The notes beneath the pieces were generated by a model. It saw only the letters and a list, made by a program, of their open reading frames with translations, was not told the DNA's origin and searched no databases. Positions 46,986 to 58,659 of a DNA stretch of 64,000 nt are shown one piece after another. This stretch comes from Sclerodactyla briareus (taxonomy: Eukaryota > Echinodermata > Holothuroidea > Dendrochirotida > Sclerodactylidae). Position 1 is the first letter of the stretch. Every line of letters begins with the position of its first letter. Position numbers and translations under genes: made by a program. The stretch spans positions 186,001 to 250,000 of the forward strand of contig JAODTK010000666.1 in the NCBI GenBank assembly GCA_026419785.1. The letters run 5' to 3'.

Positions 46986-47130
46986 TGTCCCAGGTTCCGA
47001 TGTTCCAGGGTCCGATGTACCTGGGGTTGATGTTCCCGAGTTCTGATGTTCCCGGGGTTCGATGTTCCCGAGGTTTCGATGTTCCGGGGGTTCGATGGTT
47101 TCCCCCGGTTCGATGTCCCCGTTTTCCTTA
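46986..47130 (+). repeat. ~18-bp minisatellite (GATGTTCCCGGGGTTC)
   Basis: About eight imperfect units of approximately CGATGTTCCCGGGGTT. Two units in inverted orientation (CTCGGGAACATCGGAC and CTCGGGAACAC) lie about 30 bp further on at 47157-47184, so the array partly folds back on itself. Confidence 0.9.
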
Positions 47131-47189
47131 TATTTTAATTATGCCTAATTTCTGAACCTCGGGAACATCGGACCTCGGGAACACTATTC

Positions 47190-49240
47190 TACTTCCAACG
47201 CCTGTAATCGCTTGCTTTACAAACTGATTTTCAGTCCTTTGGAATTAGGGCCACGGCCTCATGAATGATGATGAGAATGGGGTGCACATACCAACTCACA
47301 CATTACGTAACCCCTATGTGCGGGGCGAAATGAATTCTTGCCCAAATCGGACAAAAAGTTTTACTTGATATTAAGCATATTGCGGGAAAAACGTTTCAAA
47401 GGCACTAATCTCCCCAATTCCAACCTGCTATTCTGGACGTACAACCCACATTTCCCATTTAAATGTAAATGACAGTTTTATACCATAGTTTGTGATTGTG
47501 TTCACTGTGGTACTGCTATTGTTGTAAAGCCTTTGTTATTTTTTGTGGCTAGTCGAACAAGTAACGTTACGTCCAATTGCATTAGCCAGCACTCGGCAAT
47601 GGAGTTTGTGCTGGGAGATGTTGCACTATTAACGTGACTGCCCAATCTAAAGGCAAACTGGTTAACTGTATTCAGTCACATCTGTAGGATAGGAACGTCA
47701 GGCTTCATGCGGAATCAAACACTGTAGTGAGCTCTCACAAATTTGGGTGTTGCTTGACTGTAGGAAGCGATGGTCCCCTGATGTCGAAATAACTAGACTT
47801 CATTTGTTTACAAACCTCATGTGTGACTGGGTTCTCCCCCAACACATGTAGACAGTCAATTTAAGGTTACTGCCTCAGCACATCACGAAATTGACTAGGA
47901 ATAGAGAGGATAATCCTTCTGAGCCCTATGCTTATGGGTAGAGCTCCATCCATCAATTATAGGGCACCTTCCTACTAATCCCTTACACGTCCCCCTCTGA
48001 CGTCGTCTAATCTGAATTCTTCGTAATCTGGAACAACAGAGAACACTTAGGATTCTCGGATTCATTAATATGCATGGCATCCGATCCCAAAAGAAATACG
48101 TCTACTCAGTATGAAAATCTTTAACTGATGATTGATCCTACTTCCCGTCTTCGGGTTTGCCTGCAGGAAACAAAAAACTGTCACACCCATCACCTGTCTA
48201 TACTCACGCACCCTACTAAGAACGATCACTCGCTTGATAATCACTGTCGTTTGGGCTTTATGTTAGCCTTACTTTCCTCGCGCCACACACACCACCGCCT
48301 CACACACACACACCCGCCCCACACACACTAACCAGTGTTTTTTTTTTTTTTCACCGCTGAGCATGGTTCTTGTTCATCGACTAATACAACTATTAACACT
48401 CTTTTAATCAGATTCCTAAGCCAGACTAGAATTTGCATGCTCAAGGTATGTTCTTGACTTGAAGCTTCACCTAATATTTTATATTTCTAACCAACCACCT
48501 ATTCGAATCCAATGTAGTTTAATTTAAACTTATTCGCGTGAGAGTAATATCCGTGAATTGTCATTCCAAACGTTTGTTTTTCAGGTGCGCTTGAAATAGT
48601 CATCGTACTTTTTGTTTTATTATTGTTTGTATTATTCGTATCCGTGTTTTCACCACGTTAACCTTTGACATAACATTTTTATATCGACATCCATGCCATT
48701 TGAGCTATAGGATTCCATCGGTACAATTGCGTATACGGTGTGCGGATACGGCATACGGTTGCGGCGTACAGAGAAGGCTATTCTTTCTTCTCTTTTGCCG
48801 CCATTATTGAATCGATATAATCTCTATGTACGAGTAAGAACGTCAGCGAAAAGACGGAAACTTGCGCTCTATGTGCCATAGGCAACGGCATTGGCCGTGG
48901 ATACTGGAGGTAACGTCACATAAACGACTAATCCACCCCCCCCCCGCTCCCAGCATCAAGAACATTTAACCGTTTATATCGATCATGGACCTCACCCCGC
49001 CCGTATTGGAAACCAACTCATCCGACCACAACAGCGTCTTGTGAACCAGTCCCAAGTTAAAATCTCTTTTCCATGGTACCTCTTCCATGGGTGGGTGAAT
49101 CGAATTACAAGATAGAAAATTGTAATAGTGAAATTCCTTATTCATCTCATGAATTAACTGTGCAGCTAGCTGTGTGAATCTCTTCGAGGATCACTACTCA
49201 CTCTTCGGGATGCGTTGTAGCCAACTTCCGCATGTTTGAA
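47190..49240. other. unassigned sequence with a CA-rich microsatellite
   Basis: A CACA-type simple repeat lies at about 48284-48330 followed by a T run (48338-48351). A poly-C lies at about 48937-48945. GCGGATACGGCATACGG near 48741 is weakly like the complement of sequence near 49525. No gene is called. Confidence 0.45.
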
Positions 49241-49499
49241 ATAACCCGCCCCCCCCCCCCCCCCCCGGCTGTTCGTAATCCGACACCATAGCTCTGCGTC
49301 TGACCCGTGAAATCCTGGGATTTCCATAGATGCGTATGCGTAGCATATCCGGGCTGGATGTGGAATCATCATATTTAACGAGAACGACGTTGGTTTTCAG
49401 AAGAGAAAACATCGCAAGTTTATGCGAAAGATCCATACAAAATGCGCAGGGCCGGCCATGCATATCTCGTTGATTGCCTTTTAAGGAAGTTTTATTATT

Positions 49500-49745
49500 C
49501 CCATAGAATTTCATTTCGCGGTATACGGCATCCGCATACTCATGGTCCATGAGGCTGTTTTCGTTGCGCTTTTCAGTGTGTGGGTTTGCCTCTATTTACA
49601 AGTTGTTCGCCTCTGTGGAATCAAATATCTATCTCTTTCAACTAATAGAACATATTCAACTCTGGCCCGCCCCCCGCTCAGTTGACGAAAATTGGCGATT
49701 TTTCAGATACCCATCACGCATCTATGGAATCTAGCCTAACTCCTC
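49500..49745 (+). repeat. dispersed repeat, copy 2 (first copy at 6258-6500)
   Basis: Shares the ordered landmarks given for the copy at 6258-6500, notably CCCGCTCAGTT, AATTGGCGATTTTTC and ACGCATCTATGGAATCTAGC. The copies are about 43 kb apart in the same orientation. Confidence 0.75.
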
Positions 49746-51815
49746 CTTTTAAAAATGGCTCAGTGCTTTAGAAGATATTCTGAATGACGTTTCCAATTCG
49801 TTCTTCCCCAGAAGTGTGACGACACTCGAATGTACAACCATTGGCTGTCCAGAGACCAACGAGCGGTTCCCTCTACCGTTCCCCACCTACAACCCCTGTC
49901 GGCTCGAGGACCTCGATCCGAATACCCACCGGTGACCACACTTGGACGCGACCCCCCGCCCCTTCGCCTCGTCGCCGACGGAGGCAGCTGACGATACTCG
50001 TTCTTAACGGCATGTGTCTTTGTCCTGTTCACAGTGCGATCACACCCTGAACAGTGAAGCGGGGACCGAGGCTGGGGGGTCCAAGCAACGGAGTCGTGCC
50101 CGATGGCTCACCGCGTGTCCTGACATTAAGGGCACCACCACTGAAGACTCGACGACCTCAAGACACAACGGGGACTGTCACACACAGCTTGGCGTGCAAG
50201 TTAATCTGACAGCGGAGCCCACGCAGTGGCGTCGCCAGGGCTGTCTATGGGCGGGGGCCATGCGCCGTCTATCCCGTTGCGGAAATGATGAATATTTTTT
50301 GAGAGACCGGCACTGAGGAAAGTCGTTATTTTTATTTCCGAACTCCTTTCGCATTAATTCACTCACTATGTCCGGTGTTTTTACTCAATTGGTTGTTCGT
50401 TCATCTCCAGTGTCCAGTCATGATTCGAGAATTGGCATCGTGTTCTATATGGCATCCTGTGGGAGGCCTGCCGTGTTCAATATAGACAATGGTGATGAGA
50501 TATTAGGCATCCAGGCGAACAGCTGGCTACGCCGCCTAAATCGCTGCCTGGTGGTATCACACTATAGACCTTGGTGTTATAAGGCTCGATACTTGTTGAT
50601 TCAGCACTGGATGTTCTGCTCCTAAAACCGAACAGTCAGGCAACAGGGTGTGGCACCTGGGCGTGTGGTCCACAATCGATAAAACCAGGGTATAGAAGAG
50701 AAACTAGAGCGTATTGGCGAGTGTCATTCACACGTGGAAAAAAACATGCAATCTGAATAAAATACGAAGCAGAAAAAAAAAATTCGCGAGTCAGTAATCC
50801 AGTTGGAACCATTCTTTTCACGTCAGTTGTCTTAGCTCGAGAGGTTGAAGCAATTTAATGCCTGTACGGGCCGTTGCAGGTTCCATGATATGGTATCGAC
50901 ATAGTCACTGAGGGAGCGGGGTACTGTACCTGACAGTTCGACGCGTACACATGTTGCACGGAGAGTTGAAGCTGACGGTCTCGCTAACCTCCCCAGCGGG
51001 GTTACCTAACCCCTACCTACCAACATGGAAAATCCTCTCCCCTCCTCCCGCCATACAAATCCTTACTAAAGTAGATAAAAAAAAATATTGGGAGAATTGG
51101 GCAGGGGTTTCCAAGATTGGGTTCGGTTTGAATAGTATAAGGCTTGTAATGGCAGCGCTATGGGGAGATGTCGTCCGTACTCGCGATTGCACGCCCGTGC
51201 GTGTTTAGCACCCCTTATTCCGCTAGGTGATTTCATGCTTATCATGAACTTGATATTCACTCCTGATGAAATTTTGGAATGTTGAATTCGCCCATCATCT
51301 ACATGTCACTCATTCCTGTTGGTGCCCCGTACTGTGGAATGTGGCTACGGCTTACCTGGTGATACCCAATGAGCTCCTTGCTCGGAAGTAGGAACGAAGA
51401 CTTATTTCTCGTCCAGTTCTGGTTATGTTAGGCTAAGGCTTATGGGGCACGACATGGATGTTAAAATTTAATTTCAACGAAACGAATGAGGGTAATAACT
51501 GGGAGGTGATCAAAAGTAGTGAAACTGCAACCGCTCTTCGTAATGAACGTTTCACTCGATGAAGAGAATATCCACTAATATCTAATCCTTTACGGTGATC
51601 TTCTAGTTTACACGTGGTTTTTCTGCCTATTCAGTGTTTGTTGTGTTCAATCAATATTTGCATCTAGGGAAACCTATCCTTCTCTACTCTGCACGTATTG
51701 AATACCTGTTTTGTCACGAGTTTGCACGGGGTTTACACCTCGTCCCGGCAGTGCTGAGTGTACCTTCTGTCACGTTCACACAGTGTGAATACGTGTCCTG
51801 CATACTTGGTTTCGG
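49746..51815. other. unassigned, partly GC-rich; possible hAT-type ends at 50225 and 50540
   Basis: Between 49800 and 50220 the sequence is GC-rich with acceptor-like TCTTCCCCAG and TGTTCACAG before open stretches, but the implied peptides are low-complexity and unrecognised. CAGTGGCGTCGCCAGGG at 50224 and a GCTGGCTACGCCGCC near 50524 could be the decayed ends of one hAT MITE (GGCGTCGCCAG versus GGCGTAGCCAG). Confidence 0.35.
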
Positions 51816-51819
51816 TCTC

Positions 51820-52395
51820 AGTATCAAGCGATGACATGGATTAGTGAACATAGCCAACAAACCGCAACTCCACTGTCTACACGGTGTAACTGTAACTACG
51901 TGCCTTGTAGACGTGTAATTGGTCTCAGTTCATCAAGCGATCACATGGGTTAGTGAACATGAGACAACAGCCTCAAATCCACTGTCTACACGGTGTAACT
52001 GTAACTACGTGCCTTGTAGACGTGTAATCCGGTCTCAGTTATCAAGCGACAACCGCAACTCCACTGTCGCCACGGTGTAACTGTAACTACGTGCCTTGTA
52101 GACGTGTAATTGGTCTCAGGTTATCAAGCGAAACAACATGGGATTGATCCAACTAAGACAACAACCCTCACTCCACTTGCTACATGGTGGTGTATGTAAC
52201 TATATACGTACCTGTAGACGTGTAATATCGTTCCTAAGTTAAGCGATTAAATGGGATCAGTGAGTGGAAGACGCAACCCTCTCACTCCACTGTCTACACG
52301 GTGTAACTACAGTCCTACGTACCTTTATAGAATTGTAATTGTCTCGGATTCAAGCGATGACATGGGATTAGTGAGTGGAAGAGAGCAGAATAGTT
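51820..52395 (+). repeat. ~110-bp satellite, five to six copies
   Basis: ATCAAGCG-type anchors occur near 51823, 51932, 52041, 52123, 52238 and 52349, giving periods of about 109, 109, 82, 115 and 111. The unit contains CACTGTCTACACGGTGTAAC, TGTAACTACGTGCCTTGTAG, ACGTGTAATTGGTCTCAG and TCAAGCGATnACATGGG. The fourth spacing is short because one copy lacks the segment after the anchor. Confidence 0.95.
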
Positions 52396-53860
52396 TGAAT
52401 GCATATTAGTGTTCCCTCTCAGGTAGTACATTCTTTCCGTCAGTGTATCGAGGAAACTATTGACATATTGGGGTGAGTTGCGCGTTCTTGCCAGTATCCA
52501 TAGCCATGAACGATTTAGATAGTTGACAGGCCTTGAAATACAATGAAATAATCAAGGCAAGGCGGGCCAAGGCGTGCAAGAAATGATCAGCCTACATGTT
52601 TCACTGATTGGTATGGAAAATACCAGGTTCTATGATGGGTGTTAATTCATATTTATGGTAAAATGAGTTCAGCGTGGCGAGTAAGCGTGGACTGTAAAGG
52701 TTCTCTCCTCGTTGTCCTTTAATACGCATGCCAATGGGAGTGACCGTCACTCCTACTTCTCTGGCGCAGTTATCAGACGGACTCATACCAAACAATGTAT
52801 AAATAAACCAAAATACCTCAAGATATTTATATACGGGTAACGGTACATGTGGCCCCCGTTAGCTCTGGGAACTGTTGCTTGCGACACTGCTAGTTGAGAG
52901 AGACGCATACGGTAAGCGTACAATATATCAACTACATTGCTTCACAACCCTCGGTTCGGCGCCTAACGATCGGACTACAAGATGTGCCTCCGGTTTCAGA
53001 CATGAGCTATGCATTGACAGCGAGTGTCGCTCATGAACGGACTGACATCAATAACGGACTGTGTGCACAGAGGCATCAGTCAGTCAGCAGTTCAGTTTTT
53101 TTTGTTTTTTTTCAAGCCATGAAGCTAGGTGTCACTGCCGCGCGTTTTGAGGCTTTGAGGGGTTATGCGATGTCATGTTCATGGAGTTGGAAAGGGTATC
53201 TTTTTTCATAATGTTTAAATACACGGAGAAATAGCTTCGGAGTCGCACGGGACACCATCATTAACTTCGTTCCGCTTCGCTAGTAACTAGTTCATGTGGA
53301 TTGTGTGTAATGTACCATTTGACATTTCCTTGTGGCTATGTTTCGCTGATCCATTGTATAATGAAATGGTTGACTTCGTTTAAGAAGATGTCAGCTTAGA
53401 AGGGATGTACCTTCTTAAACATGCATGACCTATCGGACGAATTGGCTAAGCTGTTACTTACATACGTTGAATATCCCCCCAAACGCCAGAAGACGGAATA
53501 TATATTTTCGGATACGTTGTTGTTAGTTCACCAGACTGTGCCAGAATCTATTTCACTCTTCATCTGACGCCAATTGGACCATCTTCCAGCTAACGCCTAT
53601 GAATGCCTGACCGTCAAACCGAAACGGGTTGGCCACCCCATGGACCATTCGCGAATTATATTGAGGGGCGGCTTCATAAGGGAGATTAATTTGGTGATGC
53701 GTTGGAAACAACTTTCAAGAAAGCCTATAGAGGTAGGCAAACATCACATGTAAATGAATTCCAACTTCTTTATTTAATATAATGAGCCAAACTGAAACCA
53801 TAACTTCAGACAAACATAGAAAGGAATCATCAAGAAAATAATGAGACAGGACATTTAACC
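52396..53860. other. unassigned sequence
   Basis: No gene or element recognised. A T run with TTGTTTTTTTT lies near 53095-53112. Confidence 0.5.
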
Positions 53861-53864
53861 TTAA

Positions 53865-54285
53865 GGGCCGGTCACACTATAACGATGTTCTATCGTTCTG
53901 CTACACGATCTTTTAGATTTCAGGCTGAACCAGCAAGGAGAAGGTCTGTGTGGTAACAGTGTAATGAATACTAGTTACATATCACAATCGTGTCAGATCG
54001 AAGGTGTTCGAAAAAAACCTATTCCTAAATGACGTCATATCGAAAAATGGTAAGAGGCGTACAATAAATCGTTGAGCACAACGATTTATCGTACAATAGG
54101 AAATATGTGATTATCAAAACGCCGGGAGGGCTTTTCCACATTGGAATGGTTTGGCAAATAGCGAATTCAAGTCCTCCATTCATGTGGCAGGGTGTTCCAC
54201 ACGTCATTTAATAGCCCGGTATTAATCGCCTGAACCAATAATATAGAATCGTGCACGACACGATATCGTTATAGTGTTACCGGCC
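53865..54285. mobile_element. 421-bp MITE with GGCCGGTNACACTATAACGAT ends (TTAA type)
   Basis: The left end starts GGGCCGGTCACACTATAACG; the right end, read as complement, is GGCCGGTAACACTATAACGA. The flanks are TTAA (53861-53864) and TTAT (54286-54289), consistent with a TTAA duplication that has one change. An inner palindrome (ACAATAAATCGTTG and its complement) lies near 54061-54096. Non-coding. Confidence 0.85.
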
Positions 54286-54850
54286 TTATTTGTCCCTTAT
54301 ATTTATACGAAAAACAAAAGCTATGAACACGTTATAACACATCTTCCCGCAACCACTTCAAAGAAACACATCTATCCCCACAATCAACTGCTGTGAGGCG
54401 AGTATTTTAGTGTAAACAGTTGGAACCACTCGACTAATGAAGCTAGAATTAAACCAGCAATATTATTTATCTTGAACAAATGACAGGTATTTTCGCCAAA
54501 GTAACTGCCCAAAAATTTATTTACACATAATTGTTTGTTATTCTGGTTATGAATAAATCATAAACTGAACGAATTGGTGAAGGATTTAAACTGAATCATC
54601 TGAGAAAACAAATACACTTGTAAAGAGCATCTTGGACTATTTGCGATCAGGTCTATCGCCCTTCTCACTATGCCGAGCAAATAGCCTTGTAATTAGAGTT
54701 TCTTGGCAGCGAATTGTTGCCATTATTTGTCCGATGAAACACTGAAGTTCAAAATCGAATGAAACCTAAATTACCAAGTCACCGACCCGCTGTCGGATAT
54801 AGAGATCAGCAGGACTCACTGACCTCTTTCTTCGGCTATTACGAACACAT
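54286..54850. other. unassigned sequence
   Basis: Possible body of the LINE or SINE whose 3' tail follows, but nothing can be recognised. Confidence 0.4.
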
Positions 54851-54859
54851 GTTACACAA

Positions 54860-54935
54860 CTGTTAACTGTAAAGCGCATTGAACATTTCTAGTTTTGCGC
54901 TATATAGCATCGGTGTCATAATCATAATAATAACA
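54860..54935 (+). mobile_element. LINE 3' tail (CR1/L2-type 3' UTR)
   Basis: Reads ACTGTAAAGCGCATTGAACA, then TTTTGCGCTATATAGCAT, then an ATAATAATAA-like tail. GTAAAGCGCnTTGAnC...GCGCTATATA plus a short tandem tail is the classic 3' end of CR1/L2-type LINEs. The coding part is absent. Confidence 0.75.
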
Positions 54936-56426
54936 TTTAACTGGAGAATGAATAATGGGAACTGGATTCGCGATACATTATCCATTGGGGTCGGGGTCTT
55001 GGGGTTGATTACCTACCGGCGCGCTTCCTCGAGTCTCCAGTGTTCTCGGTAATGATGTCTCAGAGTGTTTGGAATTGCTGATTGTTTCCGGCGCTTTCCC
55101 CGATTACTCAAGAATTAGGAGATAGACAAGAATTAATACGAATCAGTTGAGAGCTTCAGGAACGTTTAACGATTTAACTACAAATTCTTACAAATTTTCG
55201 ACCGTGACTGAGTGTAATAGTAAGTAACACAAGCTTATCCTACGTGCCGAAGAATTGTTACAAACATCATGTAACTTTCTGGTTTGGTGAACTTTTTAGG
55301 TTAGGCAATTTGCATTCGTAAGCAAGACACGGACCGTCCCCTGGATCGTCACAATATCATGTAAAAATCGACCACCTCGTTAGCTCGCTCAAACCTGTTC
55401 AAAGTTACGTCCACATATGCGTTAGAGATTTTATGTCAATCTGACAGGTTTACTGTCATCATTAAGTCTTGAAAGGCTCAATGGCTTTTAACTATTTGTT
55501 ATTTTGCGTTGCCCGTAGTAATGTGTCTTGCCAATAGTAATTTGTGTCTTGCCTATTGTCTGAATTACGCCTATACTATTACGGGAAAATACCACCATAG
55601 GACATTGTTTGATTTCACTAAGTCGACGGGAATGACCAGGGTGGTCGCATATGGCAAACCATTGGATATTCATTGTATGTATTGAACCACTGTCAGGAAT
55701 GGAATTTTACCCATCAGGCTGCCAATTGCGCAATTCGAAGGAAATTGCGGCATATTCGAAATGAGGAGGGATATTATGTGGATTTTTCATTTGCAGCCAT
55801 CCATGTTTATATTTCAAATATATGCTCTTGTTTTAAAGGGCTAGAACGTCACGGTGAAAGTCAGATGCATTTCCATCTGGCACATGTACTCTCTTTCAAA
55901 TTTAGGAATTTGTCTATGATTTTTAATAATCGTTGGAAGCAATCGACTGCATGCAACAGCGTACACAACGTTCGAACACATTTTTTGCACATTAGACACA
56001 CGGGGTTGGTATTGTAACCTGAAAGTGACACGAACGTCTTCTAATTCGATCACAACACGAGAGACTAATAAAAAAAATCATTTTATCGGTGTTCAGTCCA
56101 CACTACATTACGTGCCTTTCGTTAACCGTATTCATATAGTTAAACGTATGTATCAGTGCCATAATTCAGTCCATCACTGAGTTTTATCCTATATAATTCC
56201 CTTGGGTTCTTTTTCCTTTTTCGCTTCGTCGCCCGGGGACATAATGGGTTGAGAATGTATGTTCCGAATATTTTTTCATGTTTTTATCACGCCCAACGAC
56301 AGGAATAATGCACAAGATCTGCTCGAAAAAAAAAATTGTCCTAGTATAAGCCATTTTTTCTGTGTCCATATTCGTGGTTCCCGGTTCCCAAGAACGCGAA
56401 CGTCACAGGAAGATTGGCGAGTGATC
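54936..56426. other. unassigned sequence
   Basis: A 114-codon open frame at 55673-56017 (+) is the longest here but shows no recognisable motif and has no splice or homology support, so I do not call it. Confidence 0.45.
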
Positions 56427-56885
56427 TACAGTGAGCACACTAGCCAACTGAATTTCCGCCGTCGTGTACAAACGCGCGTTCCCCATTGTTTTTCGCGCCC
56501 CCACAAGTTGTAATTTACATTGAGCTTCCATTGGTTCAATTGCATTCCATCCCTTATATACTATTTCACATGTTGCCCAAACAAGCAGGTGCGTTTAAAT
56601 AACCATTTGCATCGGGGTAACACGGGACATCCGTTCTGCGGTTCCGTCGTGGTGCCGCAACGAAACGTACACTCTAGAACCGTGGTGGGTCAGATTACCC
56701 CTAAATTGAGTCAGAAGGGTACCGAACATTTTTTTGGCTAAAGTTAGACCCAAATCGAGTTGAATCTGAGCCGAATTCAGTCACCTTGTTGACCTAAACA
56801 TTTGGTTCGGTTCCCGCCTGACTCATTCAGGTCAGTCTGGCCCACCATGTTTTAGAGCGTACGCCTCTGCTCACGTTGGACTGTA
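56427..56885 (-). mobile_element. non-autonomous mariner-like element, copy 2
   Basis: In reverse orientation relative to 16511-17016. Bounded by TACAGTGAGCACAC on the left and the complement TACAGTCCAACGTGAGCAG on the right; these ends are themselves similar (TACAGT...GTGAGCA). Read on the - strand it carries ATGCAAAT, then TATATAAGG, then CCAATGG in that order. Shorter than copy 1 by about 95 bp inside. No open frame for a transposase. Confidence 0.8.
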
Positions 56886-56889
56886 CATA

Positions 56890-57071
56890 CACTCTTGAAA
56901 TGATGTGAAAAATTTAAATAACACTTATCCCGGTGTTGTGTAAGAAATTTCACACATTATGTGAAGGTTGTGCGAAAATCACACAGAGTGTGCAAGAATA
57001 TCCGAATGATTGTGTAATTTCTTACGCGACACCGGTATAGGTGTACTAGTTAGACAACATTTTCAAGAGTG
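56890..57071. mobile_element. 182-bp palindromic MITE with TA target
   Basis: Begins CACTCTTGAAA and ends TTTCAAGAGTG, each flanked by TA (56888-56889 and 57072-57073). Inside, CCGGTGTTGTGTAAGAAATT pairs with AATTTCTTACGCGACACCGG. It abuts the mariner-like copy to its left. TA flanks suggest a Tc1/mariner-mobilised element. Confidence 0.88.
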
Positions 57072-57073
57072 TA

Positions 57074-57815
57074 GGTATGGTACACGTAGGAGATATCACC
57101 TACCAGGAAGCCAATCAAATCCCACTCTGGTAGGGGCAAGGGTACTAATAGACCAATCAAATTCCTGAGAATTAGCGCCACGCCTCCTCCGTTAAAACGC
57201 TAACTCTCTGATATCTCTTCTTTTGGCGTATTTGGATTACGGCGCTTTGAGATTCCGATGTACACTAGTAACTGGACAGATAATTTTTCCCAAACGAAAG
57301 AAATCATAATTTTGATCCAATTCATGATTCATGAATATTTAAACTGATCATACAAAAATAAGCAAAGAACTGATGAAGGGGAACAAGGCTGCCAAATAAA
57401 CACAAGGATGAAAAAAGTAGAAAATGCATTTAATTCAAAAATATCATTTCAAAAGCTGGTCCCATTCAAGATGGGTACATGATTACCGTTTTTAATATGA
57501 TAGCGTATAACCGTACGTCTAGGTACAAGATGCAATTATGCCTCGGTTGTGATCTCGATTGTAATATGTAATTCATTCTGCCTTTCATGATACGATGGTT
57601 TCTTATGTAAAATACTGAATCATTAATGGTGTGGTCACAAGAACGCATTGACGATTTATGTTGAGGCTTCTTTCTAACCTTTTCATGTTTTTATCACCTA
57701 TGAAGTATTTGAAATTATTCACGTTGTTGTGTGAGATGATATAGACATTTTATGAGTTTATTGTATTTTCATAACAGGAATTCTATTTATATCTCATTGA
57801 ATAATAAAGCATTGT
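57074..57815. other. unassigned sequence
   Basis: Nothing recognised. Confidence 0.5.
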
Positions 57816-57819
57816 ATAC

Positions 57820-58480
57820 ATTTCAAACGTATGGAATTGTACGCGCCTTTTTTTTATTCTCACGATTTCTCAGCACACATGTATAGGAAACGTACATACG
57901 GCACGTTGCTAAAGTAGCCCTAATCTGCACAGTGAGTACGGGTGTTCTAGCTACACTCAGTTATGTGACTGTGTGGGCCATTGCGATCATGATTGTCTCT
58001 CTGTTCATCTAGCGATCAGTCCAAAATTTATTCAAATTGCTACTCATGGTTAAATTGGTGTCACAGTGATCACAATGGTCACCAAGTAAGGGGGCACTGC
58101 GCTGTCCGGGAAGATTAATTCAAACTCGATGGCCAAGCTAGGTCACACTTGGGGCCAATTTACATAAATATTTGAACGTATCGAATTGTACGGGTCCCGA
58201 TTTTTTTCTAGACTACATAACGGTACTTTACTCTCCTGCCGTATAGGTTACATGTGAAGCACAATGAACAAGGGTGTAATTGCTCAGGCAAATGGCTTGG
58301 TGAGTATTGCGATCATGTATGTCTATTCGTGTATCTATCTGTCCGTAATTGATTCAAATTGCTACTCATAATGGACCAGCCAATCACTATTGAGGGGCAC
58401 CGGGATATTCACGAAGTTGAGGTCAAAGGTAATCTAGCGGTCATTTCGGTCAACTTTGTCAAAATACGCAAATGCTTCTT
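57820..58480 (+). repeat. ~320-350-bp repeat in two tandem copies
   Basis: AACGTATGGAATTGTACG (near 57828) and AACGTATCGAATTGTACG (near 58175) are about 347 bp apart. Later landmarks ATTGCGATCATG and TTCAAATTGCTACTCAT recur about 320 bp apart, the latter at 58031 and 58353, followed by GGGGCAC. The second copy ends with a GAGGTCAAAGGTAATC DR1-like pair near 58422. Confidence 0.8.
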
Positions 58481-58659
58481 CATTTAAAATCGTTATCAGG
58501 GATCATTGCTCCAGACAGGGTGCTCGGGAAATCCGAGTCAAATGTCATCCAGGGGTCAACTTTGCCGATTCCGTTGAACGTTCAAGCGGCTGATACCCCT
58601 ACAGAATGGGTCGTTAATCATTACAGTGAGTCAGTTTTTATCATGACTATTGGTACATA

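Noticed and set aside
55673-56017. 114-codon open frame
   Set aside because: No motif, no splice context; length is within chance for 64 kb of six-frame sequence.
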